From assembly GCA_022538095.1 (NCBI GenBank), contig JAKYXN010000035.1, positions 1 to 58,973 on the forward strand: a stretch of 58,973 bases of DNA, in the 5' to 3' direction. Below, in pieces: positions 8,639 to 17,500 of the stretch (the stretch's first letter is position 1; each line of letters begins with the position of its first letter). A program made the position numbers and the translations under genes. The notes under the pieces were generated by a model. The model had not been told where the DNA came from and ran no database searches. It saw only the letters and a program-made list of their open reading frames with translations. The DNA is from Puniceicoccaceae bacterium K14 (GTDB lineage: Bacteria; Verrucomicrobiota; Verrucomicrobiia; Opitutales; Opitutaceae).

Positions 8639-9493
8639 TTAGCGACCGATAACACGTTGCCGGAAGTCGCGTGGAGAAGTTCCGAAGCGTCGTTTGAACG
8701 TACGTGAGAAGTGGAATTCGTCGCAAAAGCCAAGTGCTGCGGCGATCTCTTTGATTTGTAGGCGCCCTTGGTGGAGGAGGGCAGCAGAGCGATCGATGCG
8801 AGCGTCGAGTCGAAATTGTCCAGGGGAGAGGCCTACCTTGGCCCGAAAGCGTTTGCGGAAGTTTTCGTGGGACATGCCTAGTTTTTTGGCGACCGTTTGT
8901 GGGTCTAGCTCTGGAGTTGTTTCGAGGTCGCCTAGCATTTCGCAGGCTCGGTTGACCCACTCGTCGGTTGCGTTGTCCAGCTCCTCAGGTGTTTCTTGAT
9001 CGGCTAGGATTTCGGTTAGCGCAGAAACAAAGCGTGACACGATCACTTGGGGGGGCGTGCGGCGACGCATGTGGGCAGGGGGAATGATGCTGAAAAGGCG
9101 TCGAAACCAGTTGTTGGCATCGTTGGAATGATGGACGGGACGCAAGGGATCGAGTAAATTAGTTTGTTGCATGAGATCGAAGACTGGGCCTTCGAATTCG
9201 AACCAGAGCTCATCCCAAACTTCTCCAGCGGCGGTACCGCAGCCATGGGGTTTATCCGGGAAAGAGAAAAAGATATCGCCTGCTTTTACGGGCGTGAGTT
9301 GCTCTTCGATGTCTCGGTAGAATCCGCTTCCATTGAGGATGAGATTGAATGTGTAGTAGCTACGAATATGAGCCTTACCCGGCGGCATGCCGATTCCGAT
9401 TCCGCCCTGGTTGATGCCAGCAAGTCGGATCGTGCCAAGGGGTGAGTGGATGGGGCGCAGCAACAACCGCGTTTTTATTGTGTGGTCAATCAT
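8639..9493 (-). CDS. AraC-family transcriptional regulator
   Basis: About 284 residues from the ATG at 9493. The frame also opens at a GTG at 9526, but a TATAAA box at about 9533-9538 would leave that codon at the transcription start, so 9493 is preferred. The N-terminal half is an AraC-type cupin ligand-binding domain (Y-Y-T-F-N-L-I-L-x-G-x-G and G-D-I-F-F-S-F-P motifs). The C-terminal 100 residues hold the two helix-turn-helix units, with A-K-K-L-G-M-S followed by F-R-K-R-F, and I-K-E-I-A-A-A-L-G-F followed by F-S-R-T-F-K-R-R-F-G. Such proteins usually activate sugar-use genes when an inducer binds the cupin. It is divergent from a LacI gene and directly upstream of GH39, so both are likely targets. 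The ligand is unknown. Confidence 0.85.
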   Translation of the reverse strand: MIDHTIKTRLLLRPIHSPLGTIRLAGINQGGIGIGMPPGKAHIRSYYTFNLILNGSGFYRDIEEQLTPVKAGDIFFSFPDKPHGCGTAAGEVWDELWFEFEGPVFDLMQQTNLLDPLRPVHHSNDANNWFRRLFSIIPPAHMRRRTPPQVIVSRFVSALTEILADQETPEELDNATDEWVNRACEMLGDLETTPELDPQTVAKKLGMSHENFRKRFRAKVGLSPGQFRLDARIDRSAALLHQGRLQIKEIAAALGFCDEFHFSRTFKRRFGTSPRDFRQRVIGR

Positions 9494-9604
9494 TTGGCTG
9501 TGGGCTGAAGTAGTACCAAAAAACACATGTTTTATACCAGTTTGCCTATTCAGTTTATTCTTTAAAAAGGATATTATTCAAAAGTCAACAACCCCAAACA
9601 ACCC

Positions 9605-10645
9605 ATGTTTATCACCAATAAAGTTACGCAACGAGATATTGCCAAAGCTTGTAGTGTGCATGCTAGCACCATTTGTCTGGCTTTGAAAAATTCACCTTCT
9701 ATCCCAATTGAAACTCGCAAACGAATACAGCGCGAAGCAGCCAGGCTTGGCTATAGACCGAATGCGACGGCCCAGAATCTCGCATTTATGCGGCAAGATC
9801 GTAAAGGCGGTGGGACGCTTCCGATTGCTTGGATTAACCAGGAAGAAGAGCGTGATCACTGGCGGACGGATCCATCCGCGCGGATCTATTTTGAGGCATC
9901 GAGTCAGCGTGCAGCTGAGTTAGGCTACCATTTGGAGGATGTTTGGACGCGTGAACCAGGGATGCGTTTATCGCGAATCATTCAGATCCTTAAAGCTCGA
10001 GGGATAGAGCGGGTGATTTTTCCGGTGCATGGAGCGGTTGATCTTTCGATTTTATCTGAAGAATGGGGCGAATTTTCTACGGTTGGCTTGAATGACCATC
10101 GCCTGAGTGATCGGCTCGATTTAGTATGCGCTGATTATTACCAAAATGCGGCGACTATTCTCCGTCGTATAGAGCAACAAAATGGAGGCCGTATCGGTAT
10201 GATAATGACGCCAGAATTCGACGAATCAACAAATGGCTTGGTGCATAGTTGCCTCCTTCGTTTTCAGCGTAAATATACGCCTGATGAGCGGATTCCTGTT
10301 TGTTTTGTTGATGCTTCTGAAGACGGGAAAGAAAACTGTATCCAAGAGTGGATGCTACGGTATAGGCCCGATTCAATCATCTCTTACGATCCTTCGTTGA
10401 AAATCTTCGACAATTCGCTCACAGAAGGAAGAAATTGGTATCGTTGGCATGATCCTGAAGATCAAATGGCATTAGGCGCTTGTGATAGCGCGGCAGAAGC
10501 TGGAGTTGTTGCCGTTGAGTATGTGATCGAAAAGAGTCGTCGATACGATCGTGGCTTAGGCGAGGCGACTCATTTGCGTTTGATCAAAGGCGGGCGAAAA
10601 ACATCGCTTTTATCGCAGGTTGAACTTGAGTCGACCGGTACCTAG
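9605..10645 (+). CDS. LacI-family transcriptional regulator (first of two)
   Basis: 346 residues. Residues 5-55 are a LacI-type helix-turn-helix with hinge: V-T-Q-R-D-I-A-K-A, then H-A-S-T-I-C-L-A-L-K, ending in L-G-Y-R-P-N-A. The remainder is a periplasmic-binding-protein-like effector domain (R-G-I-E-R-V-I-F-P and G-G-R-I-G-M-I-M segments). It is related in sequence and layout to the second LacI gene at 17501; both have A-S/R-x-x-A-x-x-L-G-Y and L-S-R/Q-I-x-x-x-L-K/R-x-R-G-I motifs. No terminator separates it from the symporter gene 138 nt downstream, so they may share a transcript. It is the nearest candidate to bind the CG-centred palindromes of this region, but this is inference. Confidence 0.88.
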   Translation: MFITNKVTQRDIAKACSVHASTICLALKNSPSIPIETRKRIQREAARLGYRPNATAQNLAFMRQDRKGGGTLPIAWINQEEERDHWRTDPSARIYFEASSQRAAELGYHLEDVWTREPGMRLSRIIQILKARGIERVIFPVHGAVDLSILSEEWGEFSTVGLNDHRLSDRLDLVCADYYQNAATILRRIEQQNGGRIGMIMTPEFDESTNGLVHSCLLRFQRKYTPDERIPVCFVDASEDGKENCIQEWMLRYRPDSIISYDPSLKIFDNSLTEGRNWYRWHDPEDQMALGACDSAAEAGVVAVEYVIEKSRRYDRGLGEATHLRLIKGGRKTSLLSQVELESTGT

Positions 10646-10783
10646 AAACACATTTAGCAAGTTTGTATTAAATCTCCCTTTACCCTAATCCCTAACGAAT
10701 AAAAATGCGTTCATTTCTCCTCAAACCTTCAGTGGGTTTTCTATCACAGGCACACGTCTCTAGCAGTCCTGAGGGTTGTTTCT

Positions 10784-12166
10784 GTGAGTAATCATAATTT
10801 AGCTACGGATTCTTCCGAAGGAACGAGCCCCAAGTCTTGGAAGATTGGTACTCTCACTTACACAACTACTGGGTTGGTTGTGCTCTTTTGCTGGCTTTTG
10901 GCGGGAGACCTTGCTTGGTCGACCAAGGACCGGTCGGTCATGTGGGTCGTGCAGCTTTTGTTGAAAAAGTTCGAGGCCTCAGACACGGTTATCGGAATAT
11001 TTTTAGGAGGATTGCCGCATGGTTTGACTCTTTTGCTGATGCCAGTTGTGAGCTACCTTTCTGATCATCACCGAGGGCGATGGGGCAGGCGTATTCCGTT
11101 TCTTGCGATTTCCACACCGTTTACCGCTCTTTCGATTTTTGGTTTAGCATTTAGTCCCGAGCTCGGAACCTGGGCGCATTCATTGGCGGGTAGTTATTCA
11201 CCTGGGCTGAATAATACGATTTTGATAACGTTTGGCGTTTTTTGGACAATTTTCGAAGTTTCGACAATTATAGCCAATACAGTCTTTTTCGCTCTGATAA
11301 ATGATGTAGTGCCAAAGGAAGTACTCGGACGTTTTTACGGTCTCTTTCGGGCAGTCGGTCTTGGTATCGGAATTGCTTTTAATTATTGGCTTTTTGGTAA
11401 AGCAGAGACTCACTTTGCCTGGATTTTCATTGGGGTCGGAATTATTTATGCAGTCGGTTTTACAGCGCTTTGCTTGAAAGTTCGAGAGGGGGAGTATCCT
11501 GAACCAGAGATTCCCCGTAAGGCCGGAAAAGGTGTTTTGTCAGCGGTAAAGGACTACGGGAAAACGTGCTTAAGCCAGGGACTCTACTTGTGGATTTATG
11601 TAACTATCGCTTTTTCATGGATGGCGATTTGGGCGTGTAATTTGTTTAATGTCCTTTTCGCTAAGCAGTTAGAATTAGATATGGATACTTATGGTAAGTG
11701 CGTCGCTGCGAGCTTCGTTATATCGTTTGTTCTCTCTTATTTTGTAGGCGCTGCGGTGGATCGCGTTCATCCCTTGAGAATGTCAATTGCGACGATGGCC
11801 TTGTTTGGAGTGATAGCCCTTGCTGGAGGGTTCCTCGTTGATGATGCTGCGAGTTTTCGCATTTTGCTAATATCAATAAGCGTGAGTTCGGGCTTGTGGA
11901 TGACTGCGTCTGCGTCGATTACGATGCGTCTCTTTCCTCAGGCAAAATTTGCTCAATACGACTCGGTCCGTGGATTGATTACCAGCTTTGGTATGATGGC
12001 GATCAGTCCGATTCTTGGATTATTGCTCGATTTAAATGGGCACGACTACCGTTTGGCTTACTTTGTTGCAGGCGGTTTCGCGGTCTTGGCACTGGTGACG
12101 AGTTTTGTCGTGTATCGGAAATTTATGTTACTCGGCGGAGATGAGCATTATAAAGCTCCGGAGTGA
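10784..12166 (+). CDS. GPH/SLC45-type sugar:cation symporter (MFS)
   Basis: 460 residues with about 12 membrane segments. The cytoplasmic loop S-D-H-H-R-G-R-W-G-R-R-I-P-F at about residues 91-104 is the hallmark of the glycoside-pentoside-hexuronide / SLC45 sucrose-transporter group. These symporters bring di- and oligosaccharides across the inner membrane with protons or sodium. The start is a GTG at 10784 with a GAGGG stretch about 10 nt upstream. It lies between a LacI gene and the GH2 beta-mannosidase gene, so a manno-oligosaccharide or another beta-linked oligosaccharide is the likely cargo. Confidence 0.85.
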   Translation: MSNHNLATDSSEGTSPKSWKIGTLTYTTTGLVVLFCWLLAGDLAWSTKDRSVMWVVQLLLKKFEASDTVIGIFLGGLPHGLTLLLMPVVSYLSDHHRGRWGRRIPFLAISTPFTALSIFGLAFSPELGTWAHSLAGSYSPGLNNTILITFGVFWTIFEVSTIIANTVFFALINDVVPKEVLGRFYGLFRAVGLGIGIAFNYWLFGKAETHFAWIFIGVGIIYAVGFTALCLKVREGEYPEPEIPRKAGKGVLSAVKDYGKTCLSQGLYLWIYVTIAFSWMAIWACNLFNVLFAKQLELDMDTYGKCVAASFVISFVLSYFVGAAVDRVHPLRMSIATMALFGVIALAGGFLVDDAASFRILLISISVSSGLWMTASASITMRLFPQAKFAQYDSVRGLITSFGMMAISPILGLLLDLNGHDYRLAYFVAGGFAVLALVTSFVVYRKFMLLGGDEHYKAPE

Positions 12167-12244
12167 AATTCTCTATTTTTGTGTATCCATGTTATGAGTG
12201 TATTGGATTTGGCCGCATTTAAGAATTTCCTAAGTATTTCAAAT

Positions 12245-12263
12245 GGCTGTTAGGAAAACAGCC
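12245..12263 (+). other. Short hairpin in front of the GH2 gene
   Basis: A perfect 7-bp inverted repeat (GGCTGTT/AACAGCC, loop AGGAA) ends 19 nt before the GH2 start. No U-tract follows, so it is not a standard terminator. Its GGA-containing loop could affect ribosome loading. Role unknown. Confidence 0.35.
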
Positions 12264-12282
12264 GAACACTGAGTGTCTGATT

Positions 12283-14766
12283 ATGACTAAACACATTGAT
12301 TTAAGTAGTGAAGCGAATTGGACGTTTCGTGAAGCGCGTCCTAGAAAACCTTGGCTTCCAGCAATTGTGCCTGGTTGCGTACATACGGACTTGCTGAGAG
12401 CAGGTCAAATTGACGATCCGTTTTTTGGCACGAATGAACTTGAGCTCGGATGGATCGAGGATACGGACTGGGATTACCGTGGCGAATTGACGTTGAGCAA
12501 AGATGATTTGTCGGCGAATCGGATTGAATTGGTCGCAGATGGGCTCGATACGGTGGCAACGATTTCAGTCAATGGAAGTGAAGTCGCTCGAGTAGAAAAC
12601 ATGTTTGTTGGTTACCGCTGGGATGTCGGGGAATTGCTTCGACCCGGCCGCAATACGCTGTTGATCCGTTTTCACAGTGCGGGAGAATACGTGCGGACGA
12701 AACGGCTGAAGCACCGTGTATTCGAATTCAATGACCCAGTTGGAGGCTGTACGAAAATCCGGAAGGAGCAGTGTCAGTTCGGTTGGGACTGGGGCCCGCG
12801 TTTGGTAACGGCAGGGATCTGGGCGGGATTGCGGCTTGAGCTTTGGAACGAAAATCGACTGAAACATGTGCAATGCTTGCAGCGGCATGCGAAGGATGGT
12901 TCGGTTACCGTGATTTTGCAGCCCGAGCTTGCTCGAACGAATGCTCAGGTTGAATACGAGGCTAAGCTCTTACTTGAAGGGAAGCTTATTGCTAAATTTG
13001 AGAACTTAGAAGCACGCGTTGATGTGCCTGAGCTTTGGTGGCCCAACGGACATGGGGCACAGCCGCTTTATGAAATCGTATTGGTCGCTCGCGATTCTTT
13101 CGGAGAGGTTATCGGAAATTGGACCCGACGAATTGGGCTACGAACAATCGAGCTTGAACGGAAAAAAGACAAATGGGGCGAGAGCTTTCAGTTTTTAGTG
13201 AATGGGCGAGCGCTTTTCGCCAAAGGCGCTAACTGGATACCCGCTCATAGTTTTGTCGCCGGGCTAAAACGAGAGTCGTATGAACGCGATTTACGGGCGG
13301 CGATTCAAGCTAACATGAATATGATTCGTGTTTGGGGCGGAGGCGTGTACGAGGACGAGGCTTTTTACGATCTTTGCGATGAGCTCGGTCTACTCGTTTG
13401 GCAGGATTTCATGTTTGCCTGTTCTCTGTACCCGGGTGACCGGGCGTTTCAGAAAAGTGTAGCGGCTGAGGCTGAGTACCAAGTGAAGCGCTTGCATGAC
13501 CGAGCTTGCCTCGCTTTGTGGTGTGGCAATAACGAGATTTTTCAATTGAGGTCGGATCAGTTGGTCAAGTCCGGTAATAAGCGTGCCTACGATGCGCTTT
13601 TTCACGAGATTTTGCCTGAAGCGGTGACCGCTTTCGATGGCGCAACGAGTTACTGGCCAAGTTCTGCGTGGCGTGGCGATGGGGATAATTCTCATGAGGC
13701 TGGAGAGCGACGCGGCGATACGCATTTTTGGGATGTGTGGCATGCGCGTAAGCCAGTGAAGGCATACGAGAAGTGGGAGTTTAGGTTTTGTTCCGAGTTT
13801 GGAATGCAGAGCTATAGTTCGCCGGAAACCAACGCTACGTTTTGTCCACCTGAAGATAGCAATGTCTTTGGGCCTTCGATGGAAAACCATCAAAAGAACC
13901 CTGCGGGAAATCAGATAATTCTTGATTATGTATCGAGTCGATATCCGTATCCTAAAAATCAGGATGCGTTAATTCTTTTGTCTCAGCTTAATCAAGCGCA
14001 CTGTATGCAGACAGGTGTGGAACATTGGCGGCGTAATATGCCGCAATGTATGGGAGCTTTATATTGGCAATTGAATGATTGTTGGCCCGCTGCTTCGTGG
14101 AGTTCGATAGAGTTTACGGGACAATGGAAGGCTCTACATTTTTTGGCTCGTCGCTTTTTTGCTCCCGCTCTTGTGTCGGCTCATGTTACAGGCGAAGAGA
14201 CAATGGGGCTCGGAAATTATCGTAGCACATCTGTATCGACGGTAGATCTTTACACTGTGTATGATGCACCCGAACCCGCGGTCGGAGAAATGTCTTGGGA
14301 GCTCTGTCGCTTTGATGGGAAATGTATCCAAAATGGGAAGCGTAAGGTAGATTTGGAGTATGGAAAAAGCGTGCTCCAACGGACACTCGATTTCTCGGGA
14401 GTCTTAGAGTCTGAGGGACGAGATAATCTTTACCTTCGAATTGCCCTTTCTGTATCCGGGAATGTGGTGAGTGAGGAATCTGTATTCTTCACGCATCCAC
14501 GATTTTTGGCTTTGCCGCGGAAAAGCGCTAAAGTGGCGCTTCGCCGGTTAAGTGCAGGCAAAGTGAGTTTGACTTTCAATTCAGACGTATTTTTGCATCG
14601 CGTAAATTTCCAGATTGAGGGGACTTCCTTTGAGGCCTCGGATAATTACTTCGAACTCTACCCAGGAAAGCCAAAGACGATCACCGTATCCCATGATCCG
14701 GATGTAGCGATTAAGTCGCTACGAAACGCACTTAAAGTGAGTTCACTCGTTGATACGTATGAGTAA
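12283..14766 (+). CDS. GH2 beta-mannosidase
   Basis: 827 residues, the usual length for bacterial beta-mannosidases. The N-terminal jelly-roll domain has the family opening P-A-I-V-P-G-C-V-H-T-D-L and F-x-G-T-N-E. An immunoglobulin-like domain and a TIM barrel starting near residue 310 follow. The catalytic acid/base is Glu418 (W-C-G-N-N-E) and the nucleophile is Glu505 (S-E-F-G-M-Q-S), with R-V-W-G-G-G-V-Y-E earlier in the barrel. There is no signal peptide, so it acts in the cytoplasm, releasing mannose from the non-reducing ends of beta-1,4-manno-oligosaccharides. Its stop overlaps the start of the dehydrogenase gene by 8 nt, so the two are translationally coupled. Confidence 0.92.
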   Translation: MTKHIDLSSEANWTFREARPRKPWLPAIVPGCVHTDLLRAGQIDDPFFGTNELELGWIEDTDWDYRGELTLSKDDLSANRIELVADGLDTVATISVNGSEVARVENMFVGYRWDVGELLRPGRNTLLIRFHSAGEYVRTKRLKHRVFEFNDPVGGCTKIRKEQCQFGWDWGPRLVTAGIWAGLRLELWNENRLKHVQCLQRHAKDGSVTVILQPELARTNAQVEYEAKLLLEGKLIAKFENLEARVDVPELWWPNGHGAQPLYEIVLVARDSFGEVIGNWTRRIGLRTIELERKKDKWGESFQFLVNGRALFAKGANWIPAHSFVAGLKRESYERDLRAAIQANMNMIRVWGGGVYEDEAFYDLCDELGLLVWQDFMFACSLYPGDRAFQKSVAAEAEYQVKRLHDRACLALWCGNNEIFQLRSDQLVKSGNKRAYDALFHEILPEAVTAFDGATSYWPSSAWRGDGDNSHEAGERRGDTHFWDVWHARKPVKAYEKWEFRFCSEFGMQSYSSPETNATFCPPEDSNVFGPSMENHQKNPAGNQIILDYVSSRYPYPKNQDALILLSQLNQAHCMQTGVEHWRRNMPQCMGALYWQLNDCWPAASWSSIEFTGQWKALHFLARRFFAPALVSAHVTGEETMGLGNYRSTSVSTVDLYTVYDAPEPAVGEMSWELCRFDGKCIQNGKRKVDLEYGKSVLQRTLDFSGVLESEGRDNLYLRIALSVSGNVVSEESVFFTHPRFLALPRKSAKVALRRLSAGKVSLTFNSDVFLHRVNFQIEGTSFEASDNYFELYPGKPKTITVSHDPDVAIKSLRNALKVSSLVDTYE

Positions 14767-15781
14767 GAATCCCATTAACATGAATAAGCCTTCGGCTTTG
14801 TGTCTGATGGAACCTCAGATGTTTGAGGATCTTTTTTCAGAGGAGGACAAGGCCCGTTTAAACTCAATGCTCGATTTTTCTGAATCGCCGCTAGCTCCGA
14901 TCGATTTTGTTAATTCGGAACGTTTTTTCAATGACGTGGAAGTGATTGTCAGTACATGGGGACTGCCTCCGATGGATGATGCTTTTCTAAAGCGCTTTCC
15001 CGATCTGAAAATCTTATTGTACACTGCTGGTAGCGTTAAGGAAAAGGTGACCTCTGAGTCTTGGGATAGGCCGGTGCGCGTTGTGACTGCAGCTGCTGCG
15101 AATGCTGTGCCGGTAGCCGAATTTGCCTTTGCCCAAATTATTTTGGGGCTTAAGAATGTTTGGTCCGCAGCCGCGTTGACGCGTCGGGAGCAAGCGTTTG
15201 TCGCTGCTCCAACTCCAGCGGCTGGGACGTTTCACAGTACGGTAGCTTTGCTTGGATTAGGCCATATCGGCCAGATGGTAGCTTCCCGACTAAAGTCGCT
15301 TTCGGTAAATGTGTTGGCCTACGATTCTTGTATTGAAGAGTCAGTCGCTGCTGATTTAGGGGTTCAACTCTGCTCTATGGAAGATGCTTTTCGCTCAGCG
15401 GATGTAGTTAGCTGTCACTTACCGTTTTTGCCGGTGACATCGAAAGTGATCCGTCGTCAGCATTTTATGTCGATGAGGCCTCAGGCTGTCTTTTTGAATA
15501 CAGCGCGAGGTGAGGTGTTGGACGAGGGAGAATTATTTGATGCTCTACAAGAGCGACCCGATGTTACAGCGGTATTGGATGTGCTGCAGAGCGAAGCTCC
15601 CGGGTCCACGTCGCCCTTATTCGCTTTGCCAAATGCGGTGATTACTCCGCACATTGCTGGAAGTCTTGGGCGAGAGTGGCAACGATTGGGAGCAACGATC
15701 GTCGATGAAGCCGAGCGTTACGTCAGTGGGCAAACATTGCTCCATGAGTTGACGCTCGAGAAATCAAAAACCTCGGCCTAG
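14759..15781 (+). CDS. D-isomer-specific 2-hydroxyacid dehydrogenase
   Basis: About 340 residues from the ATG at 14759, inside the GH2 stop region (ATGAGTAA overlap). A TTG at 14750 is less likely. The Rossmann domain shows L-G-L-G-H-I-G near residue 162. Catalytic residues are visible as Arg in N-T-A-R-G-E-V, Glu in a later E-A-P segment, and His in I-T-P-H-I-A-G-S. The family reduces 2-keto acids to D-2-hydroxy acids with NAD(P)H (glyoxylate/hydroxypyruvate reductase, phosphoglycerate dehydrogenase and others). Coupling to a beta-mannosidase suggests a step in sugar or sugar-acid catabolism, but the substrate cannot be assigned. The stop codon TAG lies in the loop of the following terminator. 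Confidence 0.85.
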   Translation: MSKNPINMNKPSALCLMEPQMFEDLFSEEDKARLNSMLDFSESPLAPIDFVNSERFFNDVEVIVSTWGLPPMDDAFLKRFPDLKILLYTAGSVKEKVTSESWDRPVRVVTAAAANAVPVAEFAFAQIILGLKNVWSAAALTRREQAFVAAPTPAAGTFHSTVALLGLGHIGQMVASRLKSLSVNVLAYDSCIEESVAADLGVQLCSMEDAFRSADVVSCHLPFLPVTSKVIRRQHFMSMRPQAVFLNTARGEVLDEGELFDALQERPDVTAVLDVLQSEAPGSTSPLFALPNAVITPHIAGSLGREWQRLGATIVDEAERYVSGQTLLHELTLEKSKTSA

Positions 15782-15798
15782 GCGGCCGAGGCTTTTTT
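15771..15798. terminator. Bidirectional terminator between the dehydrogenase and GH1 genes
   Basis: Perfect 8-bp stem CCTCGGCC/GGCCGAGG with a 5-nt loop, followed by TTTTTT on the plus strand and an equivalent U-rich tract (from AAAAA at 15766-15770) on the minus strand. It serves the two convergent genes. The dehydrogenase stop codon is within the loop. Confidence 0.9.
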
Positions 15799-15804
15799 CA
15801 TTTG

Positions 15805-17202
15805 TTAAAGTACAGCATTGTGGCGAATGACCTCGGAATACCACGAGGCGCTCAGCTTGGGTGTGCGACGCTGCGTTTTGAAATCGGTGTGAACAATTCC
15901 AAAGCGCGAGGTGTATCCATCTGCCCATTCGAAATTGTCGATAAGTGACCATAGGAAGTATCCTGTAAGAGGAATGCCTTCTTCGATTGCGCGATGCACT
16001 GATTGTAAGTAGGTTCTCAAATATTGGCAACGATGCGTGTCGAGAATCTCGCTGTCGTAATCGCGTTCTGGGTGAGTCCAGCCGTGAATCACTTCTTGGG
16101 TGGTAGGCATCCCCGGCGCATCATGGTAGCCGACACCGTTCTCAGCGATTAACATTTCGTTAGGATTGTAGAGCTCGTGGCAAAAGCGGAGTCCCCAATA
16201 CATTGCTTGTGGAACGTGGTTTAGCCAATCTGCTTCCGCTCGCGGGAAGGCTTTCGGTAGCGGAAGGACCTCGGGTTTGTTGTCAGCGCCTACGCGTACG
16301 AAATGCCCTCGGTAGACGTTCAGTCCAAGGAAATCCATTGGTTGGGAAATTAGCTCCATTTCTTCTTCGGTAAAACGAGGAGCGTCTGCTCCGCATCGTT
16401 CCAAATAAGAATCTGGATACTTACCCGAGTAGATGGGAGCAAGCGTGTGTTCATTGATTTGAGCGAAGACTGCTTTGGCTGCTTCAATGTGCTCTGGTGT
16501 TTCTATGAACGGAACGATGATTTCCGGGTTGTGAACAAGTCCGACGCGTGCATCTGGACCACCGAGGTCTCGAACCGTTTTTACTGCGATCCCGTGGCAA
16601 ACCATGGCGTGATGAAACGCTTGGTTGACTACCTGAGAGGATTCTTTAGCGCCGGGAGCATGAAGTCCTAGCTTATATCCGTGGCCGATGAAGCCAGGGA
16701 TTTCATTGAGGGTGAACCAATTTTTGACACGATCTCCAAAAGTGGATACAACGATTTTTGCATAGGAGGAGAAGGCGTCGAGGATAGATCGTTCGCGCCA
16801 TCCGCCTTTGTCTTCGAGAACCTGGGGAAGGTCCCAGTGATAGAATGTGCACCAAGGCGTAATGTCGTTGGCGATCAGTTCGTCGATTAGGTTATTGTAG
16901 TAATCGAATCCTGCTTGATTGATCTCTCCGGTACCGTCTGGAATGAGACGTGTCCAGGCTAGTGAAAACCGATAGTGGCGGATTCCGAGTTTTGCCATGA
17001 GAGCGACGTCATCTTTGTAGAGATGGTAGTGATCGCAGGCAACCTCTGGGTTGAGGCCATCTTTGGTTGTTCCGGGCTTGGCTGCGAAAGTATCCCAAAT
17101 CGATGGACTTTTATTGTCCTCTGTAGTGGCGCCTTCGATTTGAGCGGCAGCGGTAGCTGTGCCCCAGACGAATCCGGGAGGGAATGAATAGTTTGAAGTC
17201 AT
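15805..17202 (-). CDS. GH1 beta-glucosidase
   Basis: 465 residues, normal for GH1. The N-terminal signature F-P-P-G-F-V-W-G-T-A-T-A-A-x-Q-I-E-G is clear. Acid/base Glu167 lies in T-L-N-E-I, where nearly all relatives have N-E-P, so the Pro after the Glu is replaced by Ile and followed by a Pro one place later. Nucleophile Glu354 lies in L-I-A-E-N-G-V-G. There is no signal peptide, so it acts in the cytoplasm on cellobiose, other beta-glucosides or related disaccharides. It is divergent from a LacI gene 298 bp away, and a CG-centred operator-like palindrome is 47 bp upstream, overlapping a possible -35 (TTGAGT). Confidence 0.92.
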   Translation of the reverse strand: MTSNYSFPPGFVWGTATAAAQIEGATTEDNKSPSIWDTFAAKPGTTKDGLNPEVACDHYHLYKDDVALMAKLGIRHYRFSLAWTRLIPDGTGEINQAGFDYYNNLIDELIANDITPWCTFYHWDLPQVLEDKGGWRERSILDAFSSYAKIVVSTFGDRVKNWFTLNEIPGFIGHGYKLGLHAPGAKESSQVVNQAFHHAMVCHGIAVKTVRDLGGPDARVGLVHNPEIIVPFIETPEHIEAAKAVFAQINEHTLAPIYSGKYPDSYLERCGADAPRFTEEEMELISQPMDFLGLNVYRGHFVRVGADNKPEVLPLPKAFPRAEADWLNHVPQAMYWGLRFCHELYNPNEMLIAENGVGYHDAPGMPTTQEVIHGWTHPERDYDSEILDTHRCQYLRTYLQSVHRAIEEGIPLTGYFLWSLIDNFEWADGYTSRFGIVHTDFKTQRRTPKLSASWYSEVIRHNAVL

Positions 17203-17248
17203 CTCATAGGGGATGCTCGGAAGAGTAGATTTTCAATTAACGCATCAC

Positions 17249-17260
17249 TCAACCGTTTGA
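17249..17260 (-). promoter_or_regulatory. CG-centred palindrome, candidate LacI-family operator (site 3)
   Basis: Minus-strand sequence TCAAACGGTTGA. Its last four bases form the start of a plausible -35 (TTGAGT) with a 17-bp spacer to TCTACT, so a bound repressor would block the GH1 promoter. It matches the two other TCAANCGNTTGA sites. Confidence 0.5.
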
Positions 17261-17500
17261 ATACATGAAACAGGTACGAAAGAGGCTTTATTCTTGGCAT
17301 TCTAGGCAATCATGAATTAAGGCGTAGGACTTTAATCTGCGTGATTGATTCGTCCTTTTTCGCGGCAGAGGATGCTTGTTTGAATAATAAATAGGGGGTG
17401 ATCTCTCGCTGTGGAATCACTCGAAAGATAAATCTAAACCTCGAACAGTCAAGAGCGTGTCTTATCTGTTTAAAATTCTGACCTTATTAACTGTATACCC

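Noticed and set aside
14750-14758. TTG start for the hydroxyacid dehydrogenase
   Set aside because: An ATG nine bases later overlaps the upstream stop in the usual coupled manner and is the better start.
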